DNA of 64,000 nt, taken from the NCBI RefSeq assembly GCF_045062745.1, contig NZ_JBJGED010000020.1, positions 1-64,000 of the forward strand. Reading direction: 5' to 3'. The stretch comes from Paenibacillus_AA sp045062745. GTDB lineage: Bacteria > Bacillota > Bacilli > Paenibacillales > NBRC-103111. Below the pieces are notes generated by a model. The model ran no database searches. It was not told the origin of the DNA and was given only the letters and a program-made list of their open reading frames with translations. Made by a program: the position numbers and the translations under genes. Positions 45,575 through 53,407 of this stretch are shown here, piece by piece; the first letter of the stretch is position 1; each line of letters starts with the position of its first letter.

Positions 45575-47634
45575 TCGGACACGTGTTGGGCGGACGCTAT
45601 GAGATCATCGATCGGATTGGCGGCGGCGGCATGGCCTTGGTGTATAAAGGGCATGATATTTTACTCAATCGTAAAGTGGCCATCAAGGTGCTGCGCCAGC
45701 AATACGTGCATGACGAAGAATTCATCCGCCGGTTTCGCCGGGAAGCCCAGGCGGCCGCCTCCCTGTCGCATCCTAACGTAGTCAGCATTTACGATGTGGG
45801 GCAAGAGGAAGACATCCACTACATCGTGATGGAATATATCGAAGGCAAGACGCTCAACGACCTGATCAAGGAACGGGCTCCGCTCCAGGTGGAGGAAGCG
45901 ATCCGCATTGCGAGCCAGATTTGCGACGCGCTCGATCATGCGCACCACAATCAGATTATTCACCGGGACATTAAGCCTCACAATATATTGATGGGGAAAA
46001 ACGGCCGGGTGAAGGTGACCGACTTCGGGATCGCCCGCGCGGCGGACTCGTCCCAGATTACCCAGACCGGGTCGGTCGTCGGATCGGTCCATTATTTCTC
46101 GCCGGAGCATGCGAAGGGGACGTCGACGGGCGCGAAGTCGGATATTTACTCGCTCGGCATCGTGCTCTACCAGATGCTTACGGCGCGTTTGCCTTTTTCC
46201 GGGGAAAGCCCGATCAGCGTAGCGCTGAAGCATCTGCAGGAGGACGTGGAGGAGCCGCGCAAGGTGAACCCGCTCATCCCGCAGAGCGTCGAGAACTTGA
46301 TTCTGAAGTCGATGCGCAAAAATCAGGACGAGCGCTACCAGTCGGCCAAGGAAATGCTGAAGGACTTGGAGTCCTGCCTGCTGCCGGAGCGCCGCAACGA
46401 GCCCAAGATTCAGTTCGCCTCCGACGAGGAGGACGAGGAAAAGACTCGGGTGATTCCTGCGATCAAGGGCGACGCGTATCGTCCGCACGAGCGGATTGCA
46501 GAATCCCGGTCGGCTGGGGACGTGGAAGCCCCAAAGCGCAAACGCCGGCCTTGGCTCAAGCCTTCGATTTGGAGCGCGGTGATCATTCTGCTGCTGCTGG
46601 GGCTCTGGTACGGGGTTGGAGCGGTAAAAGCTTGGCTGACCGTGCCGGAAGTCGATATCCCGAACGTCGTGAACAAAAACGTGACCGAAGCGCAAAAAAT
46701 GCTGACCGACCTTCAGCTCAAGTCCAAGGTCATTCAGCAGCCGAACAAGGAGTTCGCGAAGGACATCGTGTTCGCCCAAAATCCGGAGCCTTCGCGGGTA
46801 AAGGTTAACTATGAGGTCACCCTCTATGTAAGCCAAGGGACCGAGAAGCTCAAGATGCCGGATTGGACCGGCAAGAAAGTGAGTGACATCAAGAATACGG
46901 AAATTGTGAGACTCGGGATCGCCGACTCGCAAGTGTCGAGCGAGGAAGTGTTCGGCACGGAGGAGCCCGGTACGATCATCAAGCAAGTTCCGTCGCCTAA
47001 CGAGGAGTTCGATCCGAAAACGGTCATGATCAAGTTTACGGTCAGCAAAGGGCGTGAGCAGTTCGAGATGCCGGACTTGTCGGGTCTGACCGAGACGGAG
47101 GCGACTTCGAAGGCGACGCTGCTCGGCCTTAACAAGCCTACGGTAGAGAAGGCGGCCACGTACAAGCAGCCGAAGGGCAAAGTGTTCGATCAGTTTCCGT
47201 TCAAATACAAAGACCTTGTCTCCAAGGGAGCGGACATTAAAATTTTCGTAAGCACCGGCTACCCGCCGGAGGCGAAGGAAAAGACGATCTCGAAGACAAT
47301 TTCGCCGGCGGTCAAGGGCAAGGAGAGCACGATCAAAATCATCTATAGCGATGCCCGAGGCGACAATATCGAATGGGGCCAGCGGAAAATTTCAGACGCT
47401 CAAACATTTGACGTAGCTCTGGTGCTGTCGCCGGAGAAGGATGGCACGATTCAATATTTCGTGGACGGGGGGCGGGTCGACCTGGTGCCGGTGCCTTACA
47501 ATGAGAAGCCGACGAACAGCCCGACTCCTGGCACGACGCCGACACCTACGCCGACTGGTTCGGCGAAGCCGGTGAGCGGCACCCCCGTTCCGACGCCGAC
47601 GCCGACCGGAACGAACAATGGAGGCCGGAACTAA
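45571..47634 (+). CDS. prkC: PASTA-domain serine/threonine kinase PrkC
   Basis: Membrane kinase that senses muropeptides or lipid II and, in Bacillus, triggers spore germination and wall regulation. The 687-residue protein has a kinase domain (1-270: GGGGMALVYKG, Lys39, HRDIKPHN with Asp133, DFGIA), a juxtamembrane segment, one transmembrane helix (about 329-350), and three PASTA domains (about 356-570). An Ig-like C-terminal part (570-650) and a Pro/Thr repeat tail (PTPTPT) end it. Coupled to prpC by ATGA; the stop overlaps rsgA by one base. Confidence 0.96.
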   Translation: MIGHVLGGRYEIIDRIGGGGMALVYKGHDILLNRKVAIKVLRQQYVHDEEFIRRFRREAQAAASLSHPNVVSIYDVGQEEDIHYIVMEYIEGKTLNDLIKERAPLQVEEAIRIASQICDALDHAHHNQIIHRDIKPHNILMGKNGRVKVTDFGIARAADSSQITQTGSVVGSVHYFSPEHAKGTSTGAKSDIYSLGIVLYQMLTARLPFSGESPISVALKHLQEDVEEPRKVNPLIPQSVENLILKSMRKNQDERYQSAKEMLKDLESCLLPERRNEPKIQFASDEEDEEKTRVIPAIKGDAYRPHERIAESRSAGDVEAPKRKRRPWLKPSIWSAVIILLLLGLWYGVGAVKAWLTVPEVDIPNVVNKNVTEAQKMLTDLQLKSKVIQQPNKEFAKDIVFAQNPEPSRVKVNYEVTLYVSQGTEKLKMPDWTGKKVSDIKNTEIVRLGIADSQVSSEEVFGTEEPGTIIKQVPSPNEEFDPKTVMIKFTVSKGREQFEMPDLSGLTETEATSKATLLGLNKPTVEKAATYKQPKGKVFDQFPFKYKDLVSKGADIKIFVSTGYPPEAKEKTISKTISPAVKGKESTIKIIYSDARGDNIEWGQRKISDAQTFDVALVLSPEKDGTIQYFVDGGRVDLVPVPYNEKPTNSPTPGTTPTPTPTGSAKPVSGTPVPTPTPTGTNNGGRN

Positions 47635-48563
47635 TGCCAGCAGGTTGGATCGTGAAGGCATTAAGCGGTTATTATTATGTCCAGCCCGAGGATGCTCTGG
47701 ATGCACACGATTCGGCAGAAGCGGCGATCCAGTGCAGGGCGCGCGGCATCTTCAAGAAAAAGGGCGTCACTCCGCTTGTAGGGGATCGCGTTCTATACGA
47801 GAAGACAGAGAACGGAGAGGGCACGGTGGACGAGATTTTGCCCCGTACCTCGGAGCTGATCCGTCCGCCGGTCGCGAACGTGAATCAGGCGGTGCTCGTC
47901 TTCTCCGCCACCGAGCCGGACTTGAACTTGCAGCTGCTAGACAAGTTCCTCGTGCATACGGAGCATGCGGGCCTCGACACGCTGATCGTCCTGACGAAGC
48001 TGGATCTCCTCCCGGACGGGGAATCGGCCGTAGTGGTAGACGAGATGGAACTGGACCGCGTCCGGCGGCTCTACGAATCGATCGGCTATCCGGTCATCGT
48101 GACGAGCTCCAAGTCAGGCTTTGGGCTGGAGTCGGTACGCGCCGCGCTTAAGGACCGGATCAGCGTCTTCTCCGGCCAATCCGGGGTCGGCAAGTCCTCG
48201 CTGCTCAACGCCGTCGTGCCCGGGCTCAGCCTGGAGACGAACGCGATCAGCCAGCGTCTCGGCCGGGGCAAGCATACGACTCGCCACGTCGAGCTGTTCC
48301 CGCTGCCAGGAGGCGGCTTCGTCGCCGATACGCCCGGCTTCAGCCAGCTCGACTTCGTGCAGCTCGAGCCGGATGAGCTGTCCGGCTGTTTCGCCGAGAT
48401 GCGCGGCTACCGCGCGGGCTGCAAGTTCCGCGGCTGCCTGCATCAGCAGGAGCCCGGCTGCCTCGTGCAGGAAGCGGTGGAGCAGGGCCGCATCGCGCCG
48501 AGCCGTTACCGGCACTACTTGACCTTTTTGAACGAAATGAAGGAGAGGAAACGGAGGTATTGA
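47634..48563 (+). CDS. rsgA: Ribosome small subunit-dependent GTPase RsgA
   Basis: Checks 30S maturation using GTP; named CpgA in Bacillus, where PrkC phosphorylates it. The 309-residue protein has an OB-fold, the circularly permuted GTPase order G4 (TKLD), G1 (GQSGVGKSS, about 182), G3 (DTPGFSQ), and a zinc-binding tail (CKFRGCLHQQEPGC). The start overlaps the prkC stop (TAATG). rpe follows three bases later. Confidence 0.96.
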   Translation: MPAGWIVKALSGYYYVQPEDALDAHDSAEAAIQCRARGIFKKKGVTPLVGDRVLYEKTENGEGTVDEILPRTSELIRPPVANVNQAVLVFSATEPDLNLQLLDKFLVHTEHAGLDTLIVLTKLDLLPDGESAVVVDEMELDRVRRLYESIGYPVIVTSSKSGFGLESVRAALKDRISVFSGQSGVGKSSLLNAVVPGLSLETNAISQRLGRGKHTTRHVELFPLPGGGFVADTPGFSQLDFVQLEPDELSGCFAEMRGYRAGCKFRGCLHQQEPGCLVQEAVEQGRIAPSRYRHYLTFLNEMKERKRRY

Positions 48564-48566
48564 CCG

Positions 48567-49253
48567 ATGGCAATTTTGGCTCCTTCGATCTTGTCGGCCG
48601 ATTTCGCCAAGCTGGGCGAAGAGATCCGCGACGTCGAGCGGGGCGGCGCCGACTGGATTCATGTGGACGTCATGGACGGGCATTTCGTCCCGAACATTAC
48701 GCTGGGGCCTGTCGTAGTCGAGGCGATTCGTCCGCATACGAAGCTGCCGCTGGACGTGCACCTCATGATCTCGAATCCGGATGCGTATATCGAATCGTTC
48801 GCCCGGGCGGGCGCCGACCTAATCTCGGTACACGTCGAGACGTGTCCGCATCTGCATCGGACGCTGCAGCATATTAAGGCACAAGGCGTACAGGCCGGCG
48901 TCGTGTTGAATCCGGCTACCCCTCTATCGACGCTCGAGCACGTCCTATCCGATGTCGATCTCGTGCTGCTCATGACCGTCAATCCGGGGTTCGGGGGGCA
49001 GCAGTTTATTCCGGCGATGCTGGACAAGATCGCCCGGCTGAGCCGGATGCTGGCGGAGCGTGGACGCTCGGACGTGCATCTGGAAGTGGATGGCGGCATC
49101 AACGAAGAGACTGCGCCGCTCGTCGTCCAAGCCGGGGCAGGCGTGCTGGTGGCAGGCAATGCCGTATTCGGGATGCCGGACCGCGCCGCCGCGATGGAGC
49201 GCATCCGACAGAGCGCGACGGCCGCGCAGAAGGGAGACGGACAGCTTGAATAA
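48567..49253 (+). CDS. rpe: Ribulose-phosphate 3-epimerase
   Basis: Interconverts ribulose 5-phosphate and xylulose 5-phosphate in the pentose phosphate pathway. The 228-residue TIM barrel has APSILSADFAKLG, HVDVMDGHFVPNIT with the metal-binding His and Asp, LMTVNPGFGGQ and VDGGINEETA. GGAGG lies in the rsgA end. The C-terminal tail is a few residues longer than usual and overlaps the next small gene by 8 bases. Confidence 0.96.
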   Translation: MAILAPSILSADFAKLGEEIRDVERGGADWIHVDVMDGHFVPNITLGPVVVEAIRPHTKLPLDVHLMISNPDAYIESFARAGADLISVHVETCPHLHRTLQHIKAQGVQAGVVLNPATPLSTLEHVLSDVDLVLLMTVNPGFGGQQFIPAMLDKIARLSRMLAERGRSDVHLEVDGGINEETAPLVVQAGAGVLVAGNAVFGMPDRAAAMERIRQSATAAQKGDGQLE

Positions 49254-49515
49254 CTTGAAGCTCATTTTGTTCAGCTTCTTGGCGGGGCATCTGCTGCTCA
49301 TTTTTTCTTGGAGCGGCACGTCCATTTTCCGTTATATTTATTCGCTCGGCGCGCTGTTTCTGGGCATCTATTTTTTCCGTACTTACGAGTCGAAGTGGAG
49401 ACGCATCTCCTTCATCCTCGTCGCGTTGTTGTTCTATTTTATCCTCACCGTCGTCTATGTAGTCGTGGGCCGGATTCCGATTCTGAATTTGGAGCCGCCG
49501 GGAGCCGCCGTGTAG
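49246..49515 (+). CDS. Small three-helix membrane protein of unknown function
   Basis: An 89-residue protein starting at TTG inside the rpe end, with AAGGGAG about 9 bases ahead. Three hydrophobic segments are visible (NLKLILFSFLAGHLLLIFSW, YIYSLGALFLGIYFF, ISFILVALLFYFILTVVYVV) with a basic turn RTYESKWRR. The frame runs further upstream across rpe, but the hydrophobic pattern begins only here. It takes the place of thiN between rpe and spoVM in B. subtilis, but shows no similarity to it. A terminator follows at 49562. Confidence 0.72.
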   Translation: MNNLKLILFSFLAGHLLLIFSWSGTSIFRYIYSLGALFLGIYFFRTYESKWRRISFILVALLFYFILTVVYVVVGRIPILNLEPPGAAV

Positions 49516-49561
49516 GCCGTATGTTTCGAGTATGTTTCCCCTCATAGCTGCATATGAATAG

Positions 49562-49591
49562 CTACAGGAGCCGAAGCCCTGTAGTTTTTTT
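49562..49591 (+). terminator. Terminator of the housekeeping operon before spoVM
   Basis: CTACAGG / CCTGTAG stem followed by TTTTTTT. Confidence 0.9.
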
Positions 49592-49660
49592 CTTTATGGT
49601 CAGGCACTTTTGCAGAGCTGGAGGAATAAGATTTAGCAAATGGCTTAAGGAGGGGTAGAG

Positions 49661-49741
49661 GTGAAATTTTATACGATCAAGCTACCGAAGTTTCTGGGCG
49701 GATTCGTGAAGGCGATACTGGGTTCTTTCAGCAAAAACTGA
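49661..49741 (+). CDS. spoVM: Stage V sporulation protein SpoVM
   Basis: A 26-codon gene easily missed by size filters. It reads MKFYTIKLPKFLGG followed by FVKAILGSFSKN and has a GTG start behind AAGGAGGGG. SpoVM is an amphipathic helix that recognises the convex forespore membrane and anchors SpoIVA for spore coat assembly. By my recollection of the B. subtilis peptide, 21 of 26 residues are the same; Pro9, needed for localisation, is kept, while Ile15 is Phe. Its place between rpe and rpmB matches B. subtilis. I did not find a convincing sigma-E promoter by eye in the 70 bases after the upstream terminator. Confidence 0.95.
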   Translation: MKFYTIKLPKFLGGFVKAILGSFSKN

Positions 49742-49903
49742 TTCCACATAGGCAATTCGTGAGTGACAGGGATCCTTACTGTTATACTTATGCATGTCTG
49801 GTTGAAGGGGTACGGTCGCCAGAGGCGGCGTATGATGCCGAATCGGGACGCAGGCCCATTAAAGGTTATTCCAAGGCGCAGCCCCTTTGCCGGGGCCCCG
49901 AAT

Positions 49904-49937
49904 AAAAAAAGCACCTCCGGCTGAAGGTGCTTTTTGT
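49904..49937. terminator. Bidirectional terminator between the spoVM region and rpmB
   Basis: AAAAAGCACCT / AGGTGCTTTTT stem with A-run left and T-run right. The 160 bases between spoVM and this point hold no gene I can support. Confidence 0.88.
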
Positions 49938-49970
49938 CTATGCGTGGCCGGCGGAAGCCGTCCGCATCCG

Positions 49971-50159
49971 TTACACGCGAACGATCTTGCCGGATTTCAG
50001 AGCACGAGTGCTCACATACACGCGCTTCGGTTTACCGTCCACCATGATACGAACCTTTTGCACGTTCACACCCCAGGTGCGCTTGGTCCGGTTGTTGGCA
50101 TGGGATACGTTGTTGCCTTTGTGAGGGCCTTTTCCAGTAATAAAGCATTTGCGGGACAT
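49971..50159 (-). CDS. rpmB: 50S ribosomal protein L28
   Basis: A 62-residue L28 beginning MSRKCFITGKGPHKGNNVSH and ending YVSTRALKSGKIVRV. It has only one of the cysteines of the zinc-binding form, as in the common Bacillus protein. AGGAGGTG precedes the ATG. The reversed orientation relative to the cluster is the same as in B. subtilis. Confidence 0.97.
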   Translation of the reverse strand: MSRKCFITGKGPHKGNNVSHANNRTKRTWGVNVQKVRIMVDGKPKRVYVSTRALKSGKIVRV

Positions 50160-50221
50160 ATTAAAACACCTCCTAACCTGACTTCAAGTGCTGCTCATTT
50201 ATTCCGAAAACATACTTTAAT

Positions 50222-50298
50222 ATAATAGCATACCCACTTTCCGGTAGTCAATCACAAGTGTTGGTTCAGTTGCATTTCTTTCTTGGGTCGATTATAGT
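50222..50298. promoter_or_regulatory. Divergent promoters for rpmB (minus) and yloU (plus)
   Basis: Minus strand: TTGACT (50246-50251), 18 bases, TATTAT (50222-50227) preceded by TGC. Plus strand: TTGCAT (50270-50275), 17 bases, TATAGT (50293-50298). Confidence 0.7.
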
Positions 50299-50372
50299 AA
50301 GATGAAAAGACATCTCACAATGGATGTCATGAATGCCAACCTACACAGCGTATTCCGTTGAAAGGATGAAGC

Positions 50373-50732
50373 ATGCCGATGCAAATCAAGGGCGAATTGG
50401 GCACGATCTACGTAACGAATGAAGTCATCGCGGTTCTGGCCGGTTCTGCGGCGCTGGATTGCTATGGCCTTGTGGGCATGGCTTCACGCAAACAGCTGAA
50501 GGACGGCATCGCCGAGCTGCTCGGGCGGGAGAACTTAAGCCGAGGAGTCGAGGTCCGGGTCGAGCAAGACCAAGTACATATCGATCTCCATATCGTCGTC
50601 AGCTATGGTACCAAAATCTCGGAAGTCGCGCATAACGTGCAATCCAAGGTCAAATACATCTTGAATGAAGTAGTCGGACTGAAAGTCGATTTTGTCCATA
50701 TTATAGTCCAAGGGGTCCGCGTATCGCGATAG
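50373..50732 (+). CDS. yloU: Asp23/Gls24 family protein YloU
   Basis: A 119-residue Asp23 family protein: LGTIYVTNEVIAVLAGSAAL, then CYGLVGMASRKQLKDGIAEL, then IDLHIVVSYGTKISEVAHNV and KVDFVHIIVQGVRVSR. In Firmicutes this copy sits ahead of the fatty acid kinase gene, as here, suggesting a shared envelope or lipid role that is not proven. AAAGGATG is the ribosome site. fakA starts 15 bases later. Confidence 0.94.
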   Translation: MPMQIKGELGTIYVTNEVIAVLAGSAALDCYGLVGMASRKQLKDGIAELLGRENLSRGVEVRVEQDQVHIDLHIVVSYGTKISEVAHNVQSKVKYILNEVVGLKVDFVHIIVQGVRVSR

Positions 50733-50747
50733 GAAGGGGATTTCTTC

Positions 50748-52523
50748 TTGAGTAAGCGCTTTAATTTCATAAACGGGTCCGATTTCACCCAGATGGTATT
50801 GCTGGGCGCGGGGAACTTGCATGCGAATGCGGCGCGGGTCAATGCGCTGAACGTGTTTCCCGTTCCGGACGGCGATACCGGCACTAACATGAACATGACC
50901 ATGACTTCAGGCGTGGAGGAACTTAAGAAAAAAACGTCTTCGCATCTCGGCAGAAGCGCCGAAGCTCTGTCGAAGGGCCTTCTCATGGGCGCGCGAGGCA
51001 ATTCGGGCGTCATTCTGTCTCAGCTGTTCCGGGGCTTCGCCAAGTCCGTGCAAGAAGCGGAGAAGATCGGAACCGATCAGTTCGCGGCTGCCCTGCAGAA
51101 CGGCGTGGACACCTCTTACAAGGCGATCCTGAAGCCGGTCGAAGGCACGATTCTGACCGTTGCCCGCGAAGCGGCCAAGCATGCGACCGCCTATGCACGC
51201 CGGACGGACGATGTGCTGGAACTCATGACCGAGGTGCTGAACAAGGCCAAGGAAGCGCTCGCCAAGACCCCGGAGCAGCTCCCGGTGCTGAAGCAGGTCG
51301 GCGTAGTCGATGCCGGCGGTCAAGGGCTCGTCTGCATCTACGAGGGCTTCGTCGCCGCTCTTCAGGGTGGAGGAGGAGCCGAGATCCCGGATGCGGAAGT
51401 GTTAGCGGACCATGGAGCCGGCGGGAATGGAGCCCAGACGGACGCATTGGAGAAGCTGCGACAAGCAACCCACGAAGCGCACGTTCACAGCGCACAATCG
51501 CTCTTGTCCGCCGAGGACATCGAATTCGGCTATTGCACCGAATTCATGGTTCAGCTCGATCCGGCCCGGATGGGCAATCGGACGTTCGATGAGAGAGGTT
51601 TCCGTTCCGATCTGGAGAAGCACGGGGACTCTATTCTTGTCGTGTCCGACGACGACCTGGTGAAGGTTCATATCCACGCGGAATATCCGGGCAACGTGCT
51701 GACGATGGCGCAAGCCTATGGCAATTTGATCAAAATCAAAATCGATAATATGCGGGAGCAGCATGCCCATATTCTGTCGCATGATTTCGAAGGGGACATG
51801 CGCGGAAGCGGGCCGGCCGCCATATCTGACGGCTCGGAGGCCGGCGCCGAAGCTCGTGAAGCCCTGAAGCCGTTCGGATTCGTGGCGGTGTCGATGGGCG
51901 GGGGGATCGCGACCATTCTGGAGAGCCTCGGCGCGGATGTCGTTCTCTCCGGCGGACAGACGATGAATCCGAGCACGGAAGATATCGTCAATGCGGTGAT
52001 GGAAGTGCCGGCATCCACCGTCTTCGTGCTGCCGAACAACTCCAATATCATCATGGCCGCTCAGCAAGCCAAAGAGTTGGTGGACAAGGAACTGATCGTC
52101 ATCCCGTCCAAGACGATCCCGCAAGGGATGTCGGCGCTGCTCGCATTCCAGGAGAAGGCGAATGCGGTCCAGAATACGGAGGCGATGAACCGGGCGATCG
52201 CCGGCGTACAATCCGGGCAAGTGACGTATGCGGTACGCGATACCCAGATCGACGGTTTGGACATCAAAGAAGGGGATTATCTGGGCCTGCACAATAATCG
52301 GATCGTCGCCTCGAACCCGGATTTGCTTCAAACCTGCCGGTCGCTTCTCAGTTCTATGGCAGCTGAGGGCGGAGAGATCATAACGATCTTATCGGGAGAA
52401 GATGCCCCGGGTGCCACGACCGCCGAGCTGGTCGACTGGCTGGGTACGGAATATCCGGATGTCGAAGTGGAAGTGCATCAGGGCGGACAGCCTCTGTACT
52501 ACTATATATTCGCGGTAGAGTGA
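50748..52523 (+). CDS. fakA: Fatty acid kinase subunit FakA (YloV)
   Basis: Phosphorylates fatty acids bound to FakB/DegV proteins, feeding exogenous fatty acids to phospholipid synthesis. The 591-residue protein has an N-terminal DhaL/DAK2 domain (about 1-205) with the ATP/Mg motif FPVPDGDTGTNM and GARGNSGVILSQLFRG, a middle domain, and a C-terminal DegV/EDD-like domain with LPNNSNIIMAAQQA. It starts at TTG (AAGGGGA 7 bases ahead), which may limit its translation. The DegV gene 29 bases downstream is a likely partner. Confidence 0.94.
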   Translation: MSKRFNFINGSDFTQMVLLGAGNLHANAARVNALNVFPVPDGDTGTNMNMTMTSGVEELKKKTSSHLGRSAEALSKGLLMGARGNSGVILSQLFRGFAKSVQEAEKIGTDQFAAALQNGVDTSYKAILKPVEGTILTVAREAAKHATAYARRTDDVLELMTEVLNKAKEALAKTPEQLPVLKQVGVVDAGGQGLVCIYEGFVAALQGGGGAEIPDAEVLADHGAGGNGAQTDALEKLRQATHEAHVHSAQSLLSAEDIEFGYCTEFMVQLDPARMGNRTFDERGFRSDLEKHGDSILVVSDDDLVKVHIHAEYPGNVLTMAQAYGNLIKIKIDNMREQHAHILSHDFEGDMRGSGPAAISDGSEAGAEAREALKPFGFVAVSMGGGIATILESLGADVVLSGGQTMNPSTEDIVNAVMEVPASTVFVLPNNSNIIMAAQQAKELVDKELIVIPSKTIPQGMSALLAFQEKANAVQNTEAMNRAIAGVQSGQVTYAVRDTQIDGLDIKEGDYLGLHNNRIVASNPDLLQTCRSLLSSMAAEGGEIITILSGEDAPGATTAELVDWLGTEYPDVEVEVHQGGQPLYYYIFAVE

Positions 52524-52552
52524 CTTTGAATTCGAATGGAGGAAATAGGGGG

Positions 52553-53407
52553 ATGGCTAACATTCGGATCTTGACCGACAGCACGTCCGATATTCCGGAG
52601 CCGATTCGCCGGGAATACGGGATCGAGATGGTCCCGCTCAAGGTTCATTTCGACACGGAGACGTATTATGACGCCGTGACGATTCAGCCCGAGCAGTTTT
52701 ACGAGAAGCTGAAAACTTCTTCGTCGCTACCTACGACGTCGCAGCCCTCGCCTGTGGATTTCGTGGAAGCGTACAAGCAGGCCGGCAGCGGACCGGACAG
52801 CCAGGTGATCGCGTTCACGCTGTCTTCGGCGCTGAGCGGAACGTACCAGACCGCGGTACTCGCCCAGTCCATGCTGGACGAGCAGGTCGATGTGACGGTG
52901 ATCGATTCCAAATCCGCTTCCTACGGGTTCGGCATGCTGGTCGTTGAAGCGGCCAAGGCGGCGCGGGACGGGAAGAGCAAGGAAGAGATCGTGGAGCTGG
53001 TGCACCAAATTCGGAAGGAGACCCGCATCTACTTCCTCGTGGATACGCTCGAATATTTGCAAAAAGGGGGTCGGATCGGCAAGGCGTCCGCCTTGTTCGG
53101 CGCGCTGCTCAACATTAAGCCGATTCTGACGATCGATACGGATGGCCAGGTCGCTCCAGTGGACAAAGTGCGCGGCCAGAAAAAAGCGATCGCCCGTATC
53201 CTGGAGCTGCTGAAGGATGAGTTCGGGGATCGCGAGCTGCTCGCTACGGTAGCCCATGCAAATGCGCCCGAGGCGGCCAAGGAATTCGCCGCGACTCTGC
53301 AGGAACAATTTCAAATTCGCACCATGTCCTACACTACGGTCGGACCTGTTATCGGCACTCATGCGGGTCCCGGGACGCTGGCCGTCTTCATGGTTCCCGC
53401 TCGATGA
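52553..53407 (+). CDS. DegV family fatty acid-binding protein (FakB-like)
   Basis: A 284-residue DegV domain protein: ILTDSTSDIPEPIRREYGIE, SSLPTTSQPSP, VIAFTLSSALSGTYQ, VDTLEYLQKGGRIGKASALFG and IGTHAGPGTLAVF. DegV/FakB proteins hold a fatty acid in a deep pocket for FakA. Adjacent to fakA here, in the position of the serine dehydratase genes sdaAB/sdaAA of B. subtilis. ATG 52553 follows GGAGGAAATAGGGGG. The stop overlaps recG by four bases. Confidence 0.92.
   Translation: MANIRILTDSTSDIPEPIRREYGIEMVPLKVHFDTETYYDAVTIQPEQFYEKLKTSSSLPTTSQPSPVDFVEAYKQAGSGPDSQVIAFTLSSALSGTYQTAVLAQSMLDEQVDVTVIDSKSASYGFGMLVVEAAKAARDGKSKEEIVELVHQIRKETRIYFLVDTLEYLQKGGRIGKASALFGALLNIKPILTIDTDGQVAPVDKVRGQKKAIARILELLKDEFGDRELLATVAHANAPEAAKEFAATLQEQFQIRTMSYTTVGPVIGTHAGPGTLAVFMVPAR

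Noticed and set aside
49790..49924. 44-codon frame between spoVM and rpmB
   Set aside because: No ribosome binding site, low-complexity basic translation, and it runs into the terminator.
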